NCBI GenBank assembly: GCA_033557465.1
Contig: CM066035.1
Span: 910,191,309-910,255,308 of the forward strand
Reading direction: 5' to 3'
DNA length: 64,000 nt
DNA from: Ichthyophis bannanicus
Lineage: Eukaryota; Chordata; Amphibia; Gymnophiona; Ichthyophiidae
Part shown: in pieces, positions 30,832-43,040 of the stretch
How the letters are laid out: the number at the start of each line of letters is the position of its first letter
Numbering within the stretch: position 1 is the stretch's first letter
Position numbers and translations under genes: made by a program
The notes under the pieces: model-generated
The model's input: the letters and a program-made list of their open reading frames with translations, nothing else
What the model was told of the DNA's origin: nothing
Database searches by the model: none

Positions 30832-32515
30832 TACACTCATATTCTAATTCATCCAGACTACAGACAATATCTTTGCTTCACTGTCAGGGCACCCATTATA
30901 TCAATACAGGGTCCTTCCCTTCGGCCTTGCATCTGCACCAAGGGTCTTCACAAAGTGCATGGCCATAGTAGCAGCATTTCTTCAGAACAACAGTGTCTTT
31001 GTCTTTCCTTACTTAGACGACTGGCTAATAAAGACAGACTACTGGAGAGCTCTGCTGATCTCTTCAGCAAACTCTTGCGCTATTTCAGCATCTGTGATTT
31101 GTAATAAACTTCCCAAAGTCCCAGCTCATTCCAACCCAACGATTGGAGTTCATAGGAGCCATACTTGGACACTCAACAATCCAGAGCCTTTCTTCCTATG
31201 GACTGCATGAACAGATTGGTGGACCTAGCTACCCACATGCGCCAACAGCAGAGTGCAACAGCTCGAGCTTTCCTGTGCCTCTTGGGCAACATGGCATTCA
31301 CAGTACATGTAGTACCTTATGTGAGATTGCACATGCAACTAACACAATGGACTCTCTCAACCCACTGGACCCAAGCCACAGGGAATCTACGGGATATCTT
31401 ACAAGTAACACACCCTCTGGCCGACTCACTCCTCTGGTGGTGCACCCCAACAAATCTTCTCATAAGATCACCTTTTTGGATGCCCCAACCTCAACATACC
31501 CTGACCACAGATGCATCCAAGCTTGGTTGGGGAGCCCATCTAGATTCCATCTCCACACAAGGACTGTGGACAGCCCAGGAATCAACCCAACAAATTGACC
31601 TCCTTGAGCTTTGAGCAATCACAAATGACCTCTGAGTTTTCCAGCACCACCTCTCCAACAGCCAGATCCTGGTCAGGACAGACAATCGGGTGGCAATGTT
31701 TTAAATAAGCAAGGAGGGACTAGCTCTCTTCCTATAGAACTTCGCCATTCTTCATCACGTGCACTTTCATACAGTTTATAATCCAGGAGAGATCAATTGC
31801 TTGGTGGACAAACTGAGTTGGATCTTACAGCCACACGAGTGGACCCTAGATCCAAAGACAGTGGCACAACTCTTCCAAGCCTGGGGAACCCCAGTAATGG
31901 ATCTCTTTGCCACTTCACATAACTCACAACTTCCACAGTTCTGTTCCATATACTATCCATATTCAATCTGGCATCAGATGCTTTCATGATTCACTGGGGT
32001 TGGGGACTGCTTTATGCATTCCCCCCCCTCCCCCCGCAATACTCCTGATCACGAAGACCCTCCTCATCCTCCAAGCAGACAAGGGATCTATGATCCTCGT
32101 AGCCCCTCCCTGGCCCCATCAGCCTTGGTTTCCACTCCTGCTTCAGCTGACAGACTCCTTCGATTCCATTAGGATCCAAGCTGAGCCTTCCTTCCCAGAA
32201 CAATGAAACAGTCCTGCATCCCAATTAGCAGTCTCTCTGACAGCCTGGATGCTGAGAGCATGATATTTCAACAATCTACCACTATTAACAGCCATGAAAG
32301 ATGTCCTCCTTTCTTCCAGAAAGCCCTCCACCAGGAGGACGTACTCTCTCAGATGACGTAGATATGCGTCATGGTGCTCTCAAAATAATCACAATCACTT
32401 TGAAGCATCAGTACCCTTGCTTCTTCAATACCTTTTGCATTTTTCCTCTAGGATGCAAAACAAATTCAGTACGGGTACACCTCCATGGTATTTCAGCTTT
32501 TCATAAACCTGTAGA
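30832..32515 (+). pseudogene. Element F, RT, RNase H and recombinase start
   Basis: Resumes at YTHILIHPDYRQYLCF, then a frameshifted LPFGLASAPRVFTKC, VFPYLDDWLIKTD (catalytic motif intact), LTTDASKLGWGAHLDSIS and VRTDNRVAMF (RNase H). The VDKLSWILQPHEW and MDLFATSHN blocks, a degraded WPHQPWFPLL block and the recombinase start (AMKDVLLSSRKPSTRRTY and CKTNSVRVHL) follow. Many stops are present. The recombinase breaks at 32515 at a hAT end and resumes at 43236 with about 200 bp missing between. Confidence 0.8.
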
Positions 32516-32610
32516 TCAGCGGTTCTCAACCTGTGGGTCGCGACCCCCACGGGGGTCGCCACAGGATTTAGCAGGGGTCGCTTCACTCCGCCAAGTTAAA
32601 AAAATAAATA
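32516..32610 (+). mobile_element. hAT-type transposon end (single end)
   Basis: CAGCGGTTCTCAACCTGTGG followed by GGTCGCGACCCCCACGGGGG is the terminal sequence of a widespread hAT family. The matching inverted end is not found downstream, so the element is truncated. It inserted in the recombinase of element F (CCTGTAGAT precedes it). Confidence 0.7.
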
Positions 32611-33603
32611 AATAAATAAAAAAGTGCACAAATTGCTATGGCTGCCAAGTCTGCTTCTTAGCAGCAGCAAACTCACCGCCTCCCTTCTGCAGCCGCGGCT
32701 CCCTGCCTCTTAGGGAACCGTGGCTGTGCCTGTGAAAATGTTGCGGAGTCTTCCCGCATCTCGACGGGCTCCGTGCAGCATTGTCCCGCCTAGCTGGGCT
32801 CACTAGAGGAGCAGATAAGGAACTTTAGGCAGCTTAGCTAGGGTTTTTAGTTTTTCTTTTCTCCCTATAACTTTTTTTTTCTTTTGATCTGTAGCTTTAC
32901 ATCTCATTAAAGCTTGTTTAAAAAAAAAAAAAAAAAAAAAGCAAGGGCTGAGAAGGGGATCTGTGAAAGGATTTTTAAAGGAGTCTCTCTTCTCCCTCCC
33001 GTTTGTCCCCTTTGCCTGTTCTCCCATCCTTGTTGGCATGGAGGGGAGTTCTTTAGCAGGCTTTTCATCTCCTTACCGGCTCAGTTTTCTGTGCTGTAGA
33101 TTTCCAGTCAGAAACTGTCGTCGGGCCTTGTTTCTCTGCTGCTGCTACCGGCTGACAGCCTTTCTCAGCTGTGCGGCTCACAGGAAGCACGTTATTTTTG
33201 ACGGGACACAGAGAGGATCCGAAGGACTCGGAGGAAGAGGTGAGTGTTTAAATCTCTTTGCTGCTAGTGTCCTGTGAGCGTTTTTGAGGCCTGCTGCCGA
33301 GTGTGAAGCATGTTCTGTGGGTTAGCAGAGCTCAGGATCTTGGCGGGCCTTTTTCCCGCCGTTTTTCTTCACAATGCTCTTTTTCTTTGACAGCTTTCTT
33401 TAATTAATCCTTGTAGTTTTCTGGTTACTTGAAATTAATTTTGATTACTTATAATTTTCAAAGTTTTGGAGCTCTTAAAGGGCCGGTACAGAAAAGTAAA
33501 AATAAATAGAAGATTCTGCACGTCTTTTTGTTGCCCCTTTTGGTGGTCTGGTACGGAAGCCATTTCCTTTACTATCCAGTCTCTCGGACCCCATAGTGCT
33601 AAT

Positions 33604-34990
33604 GCCTACGCGGCCACAATGCCTGGTTTGTGGTGCCCGCAGGGGCTCGGTCTCGGACGCAGGGGTGTGTCGTGGCTGTGCTTCTGAGGCGTTTACTATG
33701 GAGCAAGAAATGTAGGATCGATCTAAAGAAGGCAGTGCTCTGGTGGCGCAGGGTGCTGCTGCTTCTGCGGAAGGGGAATCTCTGCGGGAGTCTCCGTCTG
33801 CTCTTCCTACTTAAAATTTGGCTTTGCTCAGTAATTCCGCCACACCCATGGTGTCTGGGGCAGCTTTCGAGGGTTTCTTCCCAGATTTTGTGCTGCTGCT
33901 TCATCAGGCTTACTGTTTGCAGCAGCAGCAGGGGGCAGTCACAGATGCCTCGCTTATTGGGGCAGCAGGAGGCCAAGCGGCCACTGAAAGGTTTGGTGGT
34001 AGTGATGGTAGACCACTTAAGAGGGCCCGGTCAGTGGAAGATCAACCTCTTGGTTCGAACTGGCCAGATGCAGAGGACCTTGAGCTGGAGCCGGAAGCCG
34101 GGATGGAAGATTTAGAGGAAGGTGAGATTCAGGCTCTCAACCTTTCATCGGTGGTACCAGCGGAGGATGAGGGTTTAAGGATACTCTCATTCAGGCGGTA
34201 CGGAAGTCCCAGGTGTGTTGTTCCTGTTCACCATGTGGTTAAGCAGATGATTCAGGATGAATGGGATGTGCCAGAGGCAGGCTTGCATGGTGTGTGAGGT
34301 CCATGAATCGTTCCTATCCCTTGGCGGATCAAGAATGGGAAGTGTTTCGTTCTCTGCGTATAGATGCAGCAGTTTCAGCGGTCATGAGACTACCATTCCA
34401 GTTGAAGGAAGTGCGGCTTTGAAGGACATACAGGATCGGAAGGTGGACACCTTGTTGAAGCAAGCTTTTGAGGTTAATGCTCTGGCTCTGCAGGCCTCAA
34501 TTTGTGGAGCTTGGGTTGCGAGAGCATGCCTTCGCTGGTCAGTGTTTGCAGCAGCCAGTTCAGCAAACGCAGGAGCATCTAGCTGATGTGACAAGACTTG
34601 AGTTAGGTTCCGCATATTTGGCTGATGTCCAATATGATCTTAGAGGTTTGGCGAATAGCATGGCTTCCTTGGTATCCGCATGCCACTATCTTTGGCTCAG
34701 GAACTGGGCGGCAGACAGTTCCTCCAAGTTGCGTCTTAGCAAGCTTCCTTTTAAGGGGAAGCTTTTTGGAGAAGATCTTGATAAGCTGGTCAAGGATTGG
34801 GGGATTCTAAAGGAGGTCGCTTGCTGGAGGATAAACTGAAGCAGAGCTGAGCCCCGTTACCTTCCCGTGGGCACCCTCAGGATTTCAGGCGTTTTCGTAC
34901 CTCCCGTTTGGGAGATTTTCAGAGAGGACGGTTATCCTCTCGAGGTCAAAGTTTTAGAGGATTCCGGGGAGCAGGCATAGGATTTGCTAG
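33604..34990 (+). pseudogene. Lineage-2 DIRS gag of element E
   Basis: ATG 33604 opens MPTRPQCLVCGARRGS...GVCRGC, a C-x2-C...C-x2-C motif shared with G. Later parts in changing frames are LRSVEDQPLG-type, EEGEIQALNLSSVVP, VNALALQASICGAWVARACLRW, RYLWLRNWAADSSSKLRLSKLPFKGK and GEDLDKLVKDW. The C-terminal basic RGR-type tail lies near 34900. Several frameshifts and a premature TAG soon after the cysteine motif disrupt it. Confidence 0.75.
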
Positions 34991-35059
34991 TCCCTCTTCC
35001 TTGGATTTTCAGAAAGCACAATGAAGCAAGGTGGACCCAGGCAGGAATTCAGCCGGCAG

Positions 35060-36700
35060 GGGGTCGACTTCAGGAGTTTCTTCCTACCTGGGTCCAGATA
35101 ACATCCGATCAGTGGGTGTTGGAGGTCATTCGCGAAGGTTATTCTCTCAAGTTTGCCCGTTAGGTGGTTGACTCTCTTTTGTCATGTTGCTGTGCAGGGG
35201 GGTGAGAAAGGACGATTGTGGTATGGGAGACTCTTGCTCGTCTTTTGCAGCTCGGGAGCAGTGTTTCCGGTTCCGCGAGAGCACTACAGTATCGGTCGAT
35301 ACTCAATTTATTTTGTGGTGCCAAAGAAAGACGAGGCCTTCCACCTGATTCTGGATCTCAAGGGGGTATACCGTTGTTTGCGGGTACCTCATTTCCGAAT
35401 GGAGACCTTACGTTCGGTTATAGTGGCGGTTCGTCAAGGGAGTTCTTGACGTCTCTCAATCTCACTGAAGCATATTTACACATTCCGATCAGGCCAGATC
35501 ATTAGAGGTTTCTAAGATTTGTGCTACCGTGGGGGTATTTTCAGTTTCAGGCATTGCTCTTCGGTCTGGCGACGGCTCCACGCACCTTCACCAAAGTTGT
35601 GGTGGTGGTGGTGGTGGTGGCGGCGGCGGCGGCTCCTCTTCGGAAGGAGGGAGTATTAGTTCATCCCTATCTCAATGACTGGTTGATTTGGACAAAGTCC
35701 AGGGCCAAGAGTGTGCGAGTGACAGAGTGAGTGGTAGAGCTCCTACAGAGTCTCGGTTGGGTGGTCAATACGGCCAAGAGCTGATTGGTTCTGACACAAG
35801 TTCTAGAGTATTTGAGAGTTCGCTTCAACACTCGTGTGGGATCGGTTTTCCTGCTGGATCTCCGAGCCCAAGGCCTGCGGCTTCTGGTGCACCATTTTTT
35901 GAGGACTCCTGCACTATCGGCCTGGCACTGGCACTATCTCCACGTGTTGGACAATAGCGACGACTCTGGAAGTTGTGCCGTGGGCCAGAGCTCACATGCG
36001 CCCCTTTACAGAGGTGGCTGCTGCGTCAATGGTCTCACCAGAACGACTCTGTCCAAGCGCCTCCCCTGTCCATTGCGGGTCAGGAAGTCTCTTCAATGGT
36101 GGCTTTGTCCGCAGAATCTCACGGTGGGCATGCCTCTCGAACAACTGCAGTGGATGCTAGTGTTAACAGATGTCAGTTTCGCAGGATGGGGAGCTCATTG
36201 CGGAGAGCTCTTCGTGCAAGGCGGCTGGATCGAGCAGGAAGCCAAATGGTGGTCGAGCGGTTCAAGTGCTCTCGGACAATGCCGTGACGGTTGTGAAGCT
36301 CTGGAAATGGAGGTGGAAAGTCTCTTTAATTGGGTAGAGCCTCGGCTTTAGGATCTGTTTGAGATGGACAATGTGACGGTGGACTTTCTCAGCCAGGTTC
36401 GAGTGGATCCCGGAGAATGGGAGCTTCATCCGGAGGTGTTTGCTCAGATTGTCCTCAAGTGGGGATCTCCGGTTATGGATCTCATGGTGATCTTTCGGTC
36501 AGCCAAAGTCAGACGCTTTTACAGCAGACGATGAGAACAAATGTCGGAAGGTCTAGATGCATTACTCCAACAATGACCCTCTCAAGTCTTCTCAACGTTT
36601 TTCCCCCTTGGGCACTCATAGGACAAGTGGTGCAGTGCATTGAGGCTCATCAGGGAAGAGTGCTTCTAGTAGCTCCAGATTGGCCGCCTCATCCGTGGTA
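35060..36700 (+). pseudogene. Lineage-2 RT/RNase H of element E
   Basis: Blocks in order: YSIYFVVPKKDEAFHLILDL, SLNLTEAYLHIPI, FQFQALLFGLATAPRTFTKV, then HPYLNDWLIW where intact copies read YLDDWL. The first catalytic Asp is Asn, which should kill polymerisation. Just before it a GTG/GCG run (35597-35634) expands a V-V-V-A-A-A stretch to about eight Val and five Ala. RNase H shows VLTDVSFAGWGAH (TDAS changed to TDVS) and later blocks in other frames. Confidence 0.78.
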
Positions 36701-36739
36701 TGCTGATTTGGTGCATCTGCTCATTAGGGAACCATGGCG

Positions 36740-37790
36740 AATGCTGCTAAGGGAGGATCTGCTGCTTCAGGGTCCTCTACGAATGCTTCAGGTACATCTG
36801 TTCTTCCTTATGGCTTGGTCATTGAAAGGGCTTGGTTAAGGAAGAAGGGTTATTCCAAGGTGGTGATTGACATCTTGCTTCTGGCCAGAAAGAGGTCCAC
36901 TTCCTTAGCATATGTGCGTGTCTGGCATGTGTTTGAGGACTAGTGTTCTCAATGTCAGTTTTGTCCGGACTCAGTATCTGTACCGACAGTGTTGGATTTT
37001 CTTGCAAGATGTGTTCGATAAGGGATTGGCTGCCAGTTCGTTAAGGGTGCAGTTGGCAGCTATTTCTTGTTATCAAGGAAAAGTGCAAGGAGTTTCTTTG
37101 GGGTCCATGCCGATGATGTCTGTTTCTTGAGAGCAGTATCCCCTCTACTTCCTTCGCACAGGGTGGTTTCTCCTCTGTGGGATCTCAACCTGGTTTTTAG
37201 GAACCTTGACAAGGGAGCCTTTTGAGCCTTTGCATCAGGCTTCCCTAAAGGATTTGACTTTGAAGACAGTATTTTTGGTAGCCGTTTGCTCTGCACGTCA
37301 AATCTGAGTTGCAGGCTTTGTCCTGTCGGGAACCATTTCTGACTTTTGCTAGGGAAAAAGTGGTGTTGCGTTCCGTGTTTCGGGGGAGACTGTGTCGGTC
37401 CGTAGTTTGCGTTTGTTAGACATTAAGAGGGTACTTCGGCGATACTTGAAGGTCTCGGAGTCCTTCTGCAAGTCTGTTTCGTTTTCTTTGGTGGGCCATG
37501 TAAAGGTGAAGCGGCGGCCAAAGCTTCAATTTTCAGATGGGTTCATGAAGCAATAGCATCAGCTTATATCTTGCAAGGTCATCAGGTGCCCTTGGGGCTG
37601 TGGGCTCATTCTACTAGACCGCAAGCCTCTTCATGGGCGGAGCATAGCTTAGTTCCGCCGGTTGATATTTGCAGAGCAGCCACTTGGTCTACCTTGCATA
37701 CTTAGTAAACATTAGCGTCTGGTTGTTAAAGCGGCGGAAGATGCCCGTTTCAGGTTGGCAGTTTTGCGGTCCGGGTGGACAGGTCCTTCC
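36740..37790 (+). pseudogene. Lineage-2 tyrosine recombinase of element E
   Basis: Remnant with AWLRKKGYSKVVIDILLLAR at the start, KGLAASSLRVQLAAISCY, WDLNLVF, LTLKTVFLVAVCSARQI (catalytic Arg region), and near the end PVDICRAATWSTLHT followed by a broken terminal tyrosine region at about 37690-37730. Stops and frameshifts throughout. Confidence 0.7.
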
Positions 37791-37813
37791 CAATAGTTTA
37801 CTGCTCTGTTACA

Positions 37814-37922
37814 TCCCAGAGGTGAGGGACTGAACTGGAGGGATGATAAGGAAAGAGAAATTAGACTTACCTGCTAATTGTTGTTCCTTGAACTCCAGTT
37901 CAGTCCCGATTCCTGCCTGGGG
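37814..37922 (+). repeat. Internal complementary region of element E
   Basis: CAGAGGTGAGGGACTGAACT is followed at 37859 by ATTAGACTTACCTGCTAATT, the reverse complement of the element's right end at 38280-38333. The same two-half design as in lineage 1, but with unrelated sequence. Confidence 0.8.
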
Positions 37923-37959
37923 GGGTTTTTGATCAGCTTCCGCAAAACCTGTTATGCGC

Positions 37960-38333
37960 GGTGACTACAATCCAGTAGGAGAAGTTCAGCAAATGTGGTC
38001 TGTATTCAACAAAGTATACCTTTTTATTCTTCTCTCTCCTTTCTGTCCTATTTCTGCAAACGGGAGAAGGAGAGTTATCCTCTCATTTACGGGGTTTTAG
38101 TTCAGTGTTAGTTTAATTGTATTTAATATTATAGCTACTTATTTGTTGCTCCTTTTGAGTCTGCTTTGTCATTAGATCACTGGGAGCTGGTGGAAGGTGC
38201 CAGCAGGATATCTACTGTGATGTCGCAGTTCTGACATGCCCAGTCTTCATGCTGCGGGAAGAAGTGCACAACCCAGAGGTGAGGGACTGATCTGGAGTTC
38301 CTCAAGGAACAACAATTAGCAGATAAGTCTAAT
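37960..38333 (+). repeat. Right terminal region of element E
   Basis: Ends CAACAATTAGCAGATAAGTC TAAT and pairs with the ICR. The inner part shows no clear left partner in the window because the left end is missing. Confidence 0.65.
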
Positions 38334-38500
38334 ATCTCCAGGAACAAGCAGGAATGAGTCTTCACATATGGGTACGTCGGTACCGACGGAGCCTGCACGG
38401 GGATGCTGCCCAGCTTCCAATCAGAAAGCTTTTGGCAGCCTCCCTCGCGCCTGCGCGCTGAGTTCCCGCCCTCTCCAGAGCCTCTCTTCAGTTTTTGTTT
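38334..38500 (+). repeat. Left inverted terminal repeat of element C
   Basis: ATCTCCAGGAACAAGCAGGA start, palindrome CGTCGGTACCGACG at 38375-38388, matching the reverse complement of 43041-43180. Confidence 0.9.
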
Positions 38501-38702
38501 TTCCGCGGAGCCAGCAGGACGTCGTCCTGTCACCGCAGAAACTTACTTATTTACTTTAATACTTTAGTTTTTTTGTTTTCTTGTGGTCGCGGCTGTATTT
38601 CCCGCTCCCACCGGTACCGCTGGTGGATTTTTGACTTAATTCTGAGAAACTTTTTTCTTCAGTTTTTGCCTTAACTTGTTGGGCCTACCAGGCCTCTTCA
38701 TT

Positions 38703-40709
38703 ATGGAGCCTTCTTTTCCTAAGAAGTGCATTCGGTGTGGAAACACCTGTTTCTTTTTAGATACCAATGCTTGGTGTCTCAACTGTGTGGGTCCTGACCC
38801 TTTTTCCCCTGGCAAGTCGGGGGATATTTCTGTGAAGAAACCTTCAACTTTTAGAATTTCCCTCGATACCGTTTTTTCCTCGGCAGTGAGGGTACCAGGT
38901 TTCTCTACTTCACAGCATCAGGTAACCCCAAAACAGTCTGTTAAGACTAGTCAATGTTTGAGTGGTATGTCCAATGCCCAGCATGGTGATGGCTCCGGCC
39001 TTACCCTCAAGAATCCATTGGCATTACCCCTGCGGGAGTCTATGGGCTCCAAAGCGTTAAAGGGGTTTCAGGTTGTTCCTGGGGCTCACCCCCCACAGAA
39101 CATACCTGAGCCATGCGCGGAGGTGGTATCCGCTTCGAGCGGTACCGAGCCTCCGGCATTGGCACCGGTGTCGAGTAGCCTACTCTTCACCAAGGATTGT
39201 CATGAGGCATCCTCGGTACCTTCGGGCCCGATCGATTCGCACCGCATTGACTTCCTTCAACCTCAGCCATGCTCCAGGCCGGTACCGGCGTCGATCGGTT
39301 CCGATACCCTGGCATCGGCATCGAGGTGGACCACCTTTCCCTTTGAAAAAGGTGTTCATCGGGTATCCTCGGTACCGTCGGTATCGGTCGATGTGACCCA
39401 GTCTGCCTTAGGGGTATCAGCATCGCCGATACCGCCATTGGTGTCGGCGCCTTAGCGACACGCATCGATAGTATCACTTACTTCGATGCCGAGTCTTGAG
39501 TCCATATCTAGTCTCGATGACTCCGTACCGACGTGCCCTGGAACCGACTCGGATCGATTCCAGATCGGCAGTTTCAAAGATCATAGTCATAACTCTCTCA
39601 TGATCTCGCTACCACTGCAGCAGTTCCCGATGGCTGCTTCATCTGCTACTCCTGTATCAGTATCGATGCCTCTTCTGGCACCCATGCCTACTTTAGAACC
39701 GATACCTGGCATTGGTGTAGTCCCCTGTACCTCCTCTGGAGCTCCGGCTTTTTCTTTAGCCGGGCCAGGGATGGTTCCCATAGGAGATCAGTCTTTTCAG
39801 GCTTTTCTCCGGGACATGGCAACCTTTCTCAATATATCTATTCCTGGTGGTGGTCCTACTCAGGGCTCACAGGCACAGATGGAAAATATACAATTTCCTT
39901 TACATCCTGCTCTGCAGGATCTCCTTCTCAGGGTCTGGAAATCACCCTTACGACTTCCTCCAGTTTCTACAAACATTGAGGTTCGGTACCGGGTGCCACC
40001 CTCTCCAGGGTTCCAGAAGCCTCAACTTTCTCATCGTTCCCTTGTAGTGGAATCGGCTCTGAGAAAAGTTAAGAGCAAGAAGAAGCATTCTTCTTATCCA
40101 CCCGGTCGTTCTTCAAGAACACTCGATGCTTTTGGTCGTCAGGCCTTCCAAAACTCTATGTTGGCCTCCAGAGTTCTCTCATATATTTTTCACATGAGTC
40201 TAACACTCCAGGAAGTCACAGAGAAATTGTCTCTTTTGACCCCTTTTTTACCAGAGCCCAAGGCTACTGATTATTCCTTACTCATCAATCACAGCCGGAA
40301 TATATCTTGGTTCCTGTCTCGTGCTTCTATAGACTCTTTTGAGTCTGTTAGCAGATCCTCTGCTATTGCCATAGCAGCACGTCGCAGAGCCTGGCTTGAA
40401 GCTTCAGACTTGAGTAGATGGGCACAAACTATACTGGCTCATTCTCCTTGTACAGGAGAGGGTCTCTTCAATAAGGAGGCTTTAAGTCAGGTTGCTCAAT
40501 GCTTCACTGACTCTCCTTCCACTAAGGACCTTTCTAAGCCACCTCCTCCTTCGAGAGGTAGGAAATGTCCTACCAAACCTTCTTTCCCTAAGAAAAGAAA
40601 GTTTCATTCCTCTCCTGCCCATCATTCGGCTGTACCTAAACAGGAGACACCTCAGCCTAGTCTGAACTCCTCCAGCTCTAACCAGTCTCAGCATTCCCAG
40701 CAACCATAG
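38703..40709 (+). pseudogene. DIRS gag-like protein of element C, one in-frame stop
   Basis: ATG 38703 (MEPSFPKKCIRCGN), 668 codons in a single frame broken only by TAG at 39453-39455. Residues ~8-36 carry the C-x2-C...C-x2-C motif followed by GPD. Residues ~40-300 are low-complexity Ser/Pro/Thr with many GGTACC words. The conserved C-terminal region has FQAFLRDMATFLNIS, YRVPPSPGFQKPQL, VVESALRKVKSKKKHSS, FESVSRSSAIAIAARRRAWLE and a basic/Ser-rich tail. This is the best preserved gag in the window. That is notable since no pol is left, as gag would be expected to decay in a passive element. Confidence 0.87.
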
Positions 40710-42840
40710 GAGCTGGGACTTATACTCTATACTTCTAATTCATTAGAAGTTTATACACTGTTTCTTTCAGTGTACTACCTTGTGAAACATTTTATGTTCA
40801 GGGACTGCTAACTTCTCCTCTTCTTATCCTCTAGAAGAGCAGTTGCACCTATCCCATGATGGTTTTGTCCCAACTGAACATTCTTCCTTCTGTTGACTTC
40901 CCTATGGGTATGTCACCCTCTAATTACTTGCTCTACCCTCTCCAATGGGGTTTTTTCCCTAACGGAGGGGTACCATACTAAAAATGTTTTTACCAAGCTT
41001 ATTCCACAGACAGGGAGAAGTTATATCTCCTCCCTCTTATCTGTTTTTTCTTTATGGGGCACAGGGCAATCTTTCTGCTGTTTCTGTCAGCTGCTGTGCC
41101 TGCAGGAGTTACAGTGATTGTATTACTGGTACTTTTGCAAGTTCCAGTCTTTTGTTCAATTTCTGTCTAGCCTTAGTAGTGTTTCCAAGCTATTCGTTAG
41201 CTACCTTGGATCCTCCTACTCCCTTAGGCTTTCTCACATTATTCTATCCATCTCCTCTCCTAGGATATGGTAACAAACCTGACTTCAGTCAGTTTATCTC
41301 TCCTGCACAATGCTCTCTACAATCTTCAGAGCAGCTTTCTACTATGAGGGCCTGCTATAGAGCATTGACCTTGTCTCTGAAGCTTCGCTATTAGTAGGAA
41401 AAAGCTTGTTCACCCTTCCCATGCCTGTGAAGGTTCTCCACACCCTTTAACCTGGGGTGTTAGCACGAGATATATTCTTCTGCGTGAAGATCCAAGGCGG
41501 ACATTCATGCATGCTACCTCTGGGTCCCTCTAATAGGTCCCTCTGGTATCTTCCCCTGCATTTTGCACCTCTGCCGTGTCAGTGTTCGGTGAAACTCCCG
41601 CCTTGTTCCTTACAGATTCATCTTATCTGTTCTCACGCAATCATCACGGTTATTTTGTTGGATTGCCTTCCTGCATCCCTCAATTCATAGAAATAGATTC
41701 TCTCTACATATCCCAAGTGGCTTCACCCTCTGGTAGTATACAGAATCTTTTTCTTTTTTTTTTTCCCATGTAACAATCATGGGGCTGGGTGCTAGACATG
41801 TTCTTCAACCTGTCATCTTGTATGTAGCATCTCTATATATGTCTACATACCTATATCATTTCTCTGGTGGTGCAATTCCATGCCCCACAAAGATATCTAT
41901 AATTACGTATTTCATATCTATATTAATATATAGATATATATAGATATATAGTTATCTCTCCACCCATGTCCCGATTTCTGCATCTGGACATATCGATTCA
42001 GGTTTAGATCCCCCCACATATATATATAAACATATGTATATATATGTGTCTCTTGGGCGATTTCTTAAGGGTTCATATCTCTATACTCTCACCCTTACTG
42101 TCTATACTAAATGTTACCTCCTAGAGGATTTAGACAGTCCATCGCCCTATTTCGCATACCATATTACCATGCAGAAACTGTTAGACACCACTAACCATTG
42201 TGGTGCTAACTCCTCTATTTTTTCTTAAACCCTTGAAGCATCAAGCTTCAATATTTTTTCCTATCTCTCGCCAGTTAGGAAAAACGGTGTACATCTTTAT
42301 CTTTGAGTACACAGCTCTTCTCCTTGGGAATAGGGATTTTTACCACTTTCCCTCTCCCCGTCAGGACTGGGCTAGACTCCGTCAGTCTTCTTCCTTAGTC
42401 CTCCCTGCTAATAACATTATGACTAAAGGAGTTTTTCAGCTTTTTCTCATAAAGCTTTCCATTGAAGACATGATGTCCCATCCTACCCAGTTGACACCTG
42501 GATCGTCTACTACCTCCAGGTCTGGACCTTCATCCTCACTGCTGGGAGGTCCCTTCAAGATTCCGCCACTGCTTCTCCAGCAGACTACATCAGGCGTTCT
42601 ACTTCCTACAGTGCAGTAGGTAAGTGACCTATCTAATGGTACGTTACATGTGTTTCATGTGACTCCTCATATACACCAAGGACTCCTACAATCTGTACGG
42701 CCCTCTAGTCCTTGGCTATGCTGTTCTTCCTCACAGCTCCTTTATTGTCAACTCCTACCCTCCATCCCACATTGGATGCCAGGGATTTCTGGAAACAAAA
42801 TGCACCCCTGGTCCAGGCTGCTGCATTTTTATGGGATCTC
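40710..42840 (+). other. Non-coding 3' module of element C
   Basis: 2.1 kb with no DIRS pol motif. It shares ordered anchors with 2101-4440 of element A (see that entry). The longest open frames (136 codons at 40984, 139 codons at 42200) have no counterpart in A at matching positions that I could recognise, so coding capacity is doubtful. AT-rich simple repeats lie at 41900-42050. Confidence 0.65.
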
Positions 42841-42866
42841 CCCCTGGCATCTCCAGCTAGGGAGTC

Positions 42867-42966
42867 CCCATATGTGAAGACTCATTCCTGCTTGTTCCTG
42901 GAGATAGCACAGTTACTTACCTGTAACAGGTGATCTCTGGGAACAGCAGGAATTAGTCTTCACAAC
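42867..42966 (+). repeat. Internal complementary region of element C
   Basis: CCCATATGTGAAGACTCATT through TAGTCTTCACAAC. It is the reverse complement of left end plus right end, as in A and B. Confidence 0.9.
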
Positions 42967-43040
42967 CCTCCCACCTCCCCTGGGAGTTGCATCTCTTATC
43001 TTCTTCTCCTTTCTCTCCTCGCCTTTGTCTCAGCTTTGAA

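Larger units (their letters stand above)
32620..38333 (+). mobile_element. DIRS element E (lineage 2), left end unresolved
   Basis: Order: long leader with an A run at 32920-32940, gag, RT/RNase H, recombinase, ICR, right ITR. The right terminus GCAGATAAGTCTAAT abuts the left end of element C at 38334 without spacer. The left terminus predicted from the ICR (ending ...CTCACCTCTGG) is not found upstream, so the 5' end is truncated or hidden. All coding parts are damaged. Confidence 0.75.

Noticed and set aside
33092..33099. CTGTAGAT as the second copy of a hAT target duplication for the end at 32516
   Set aside because: No complementary hAT terminus precedes it, so the 8-base match is taken as chance.
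40984..42619. 136- and 139-codon frames in element C as novel genes replacing pol
   Set aside because: No matching frame could be recognised in copy A, and composition is like the surrounding non-coding module.
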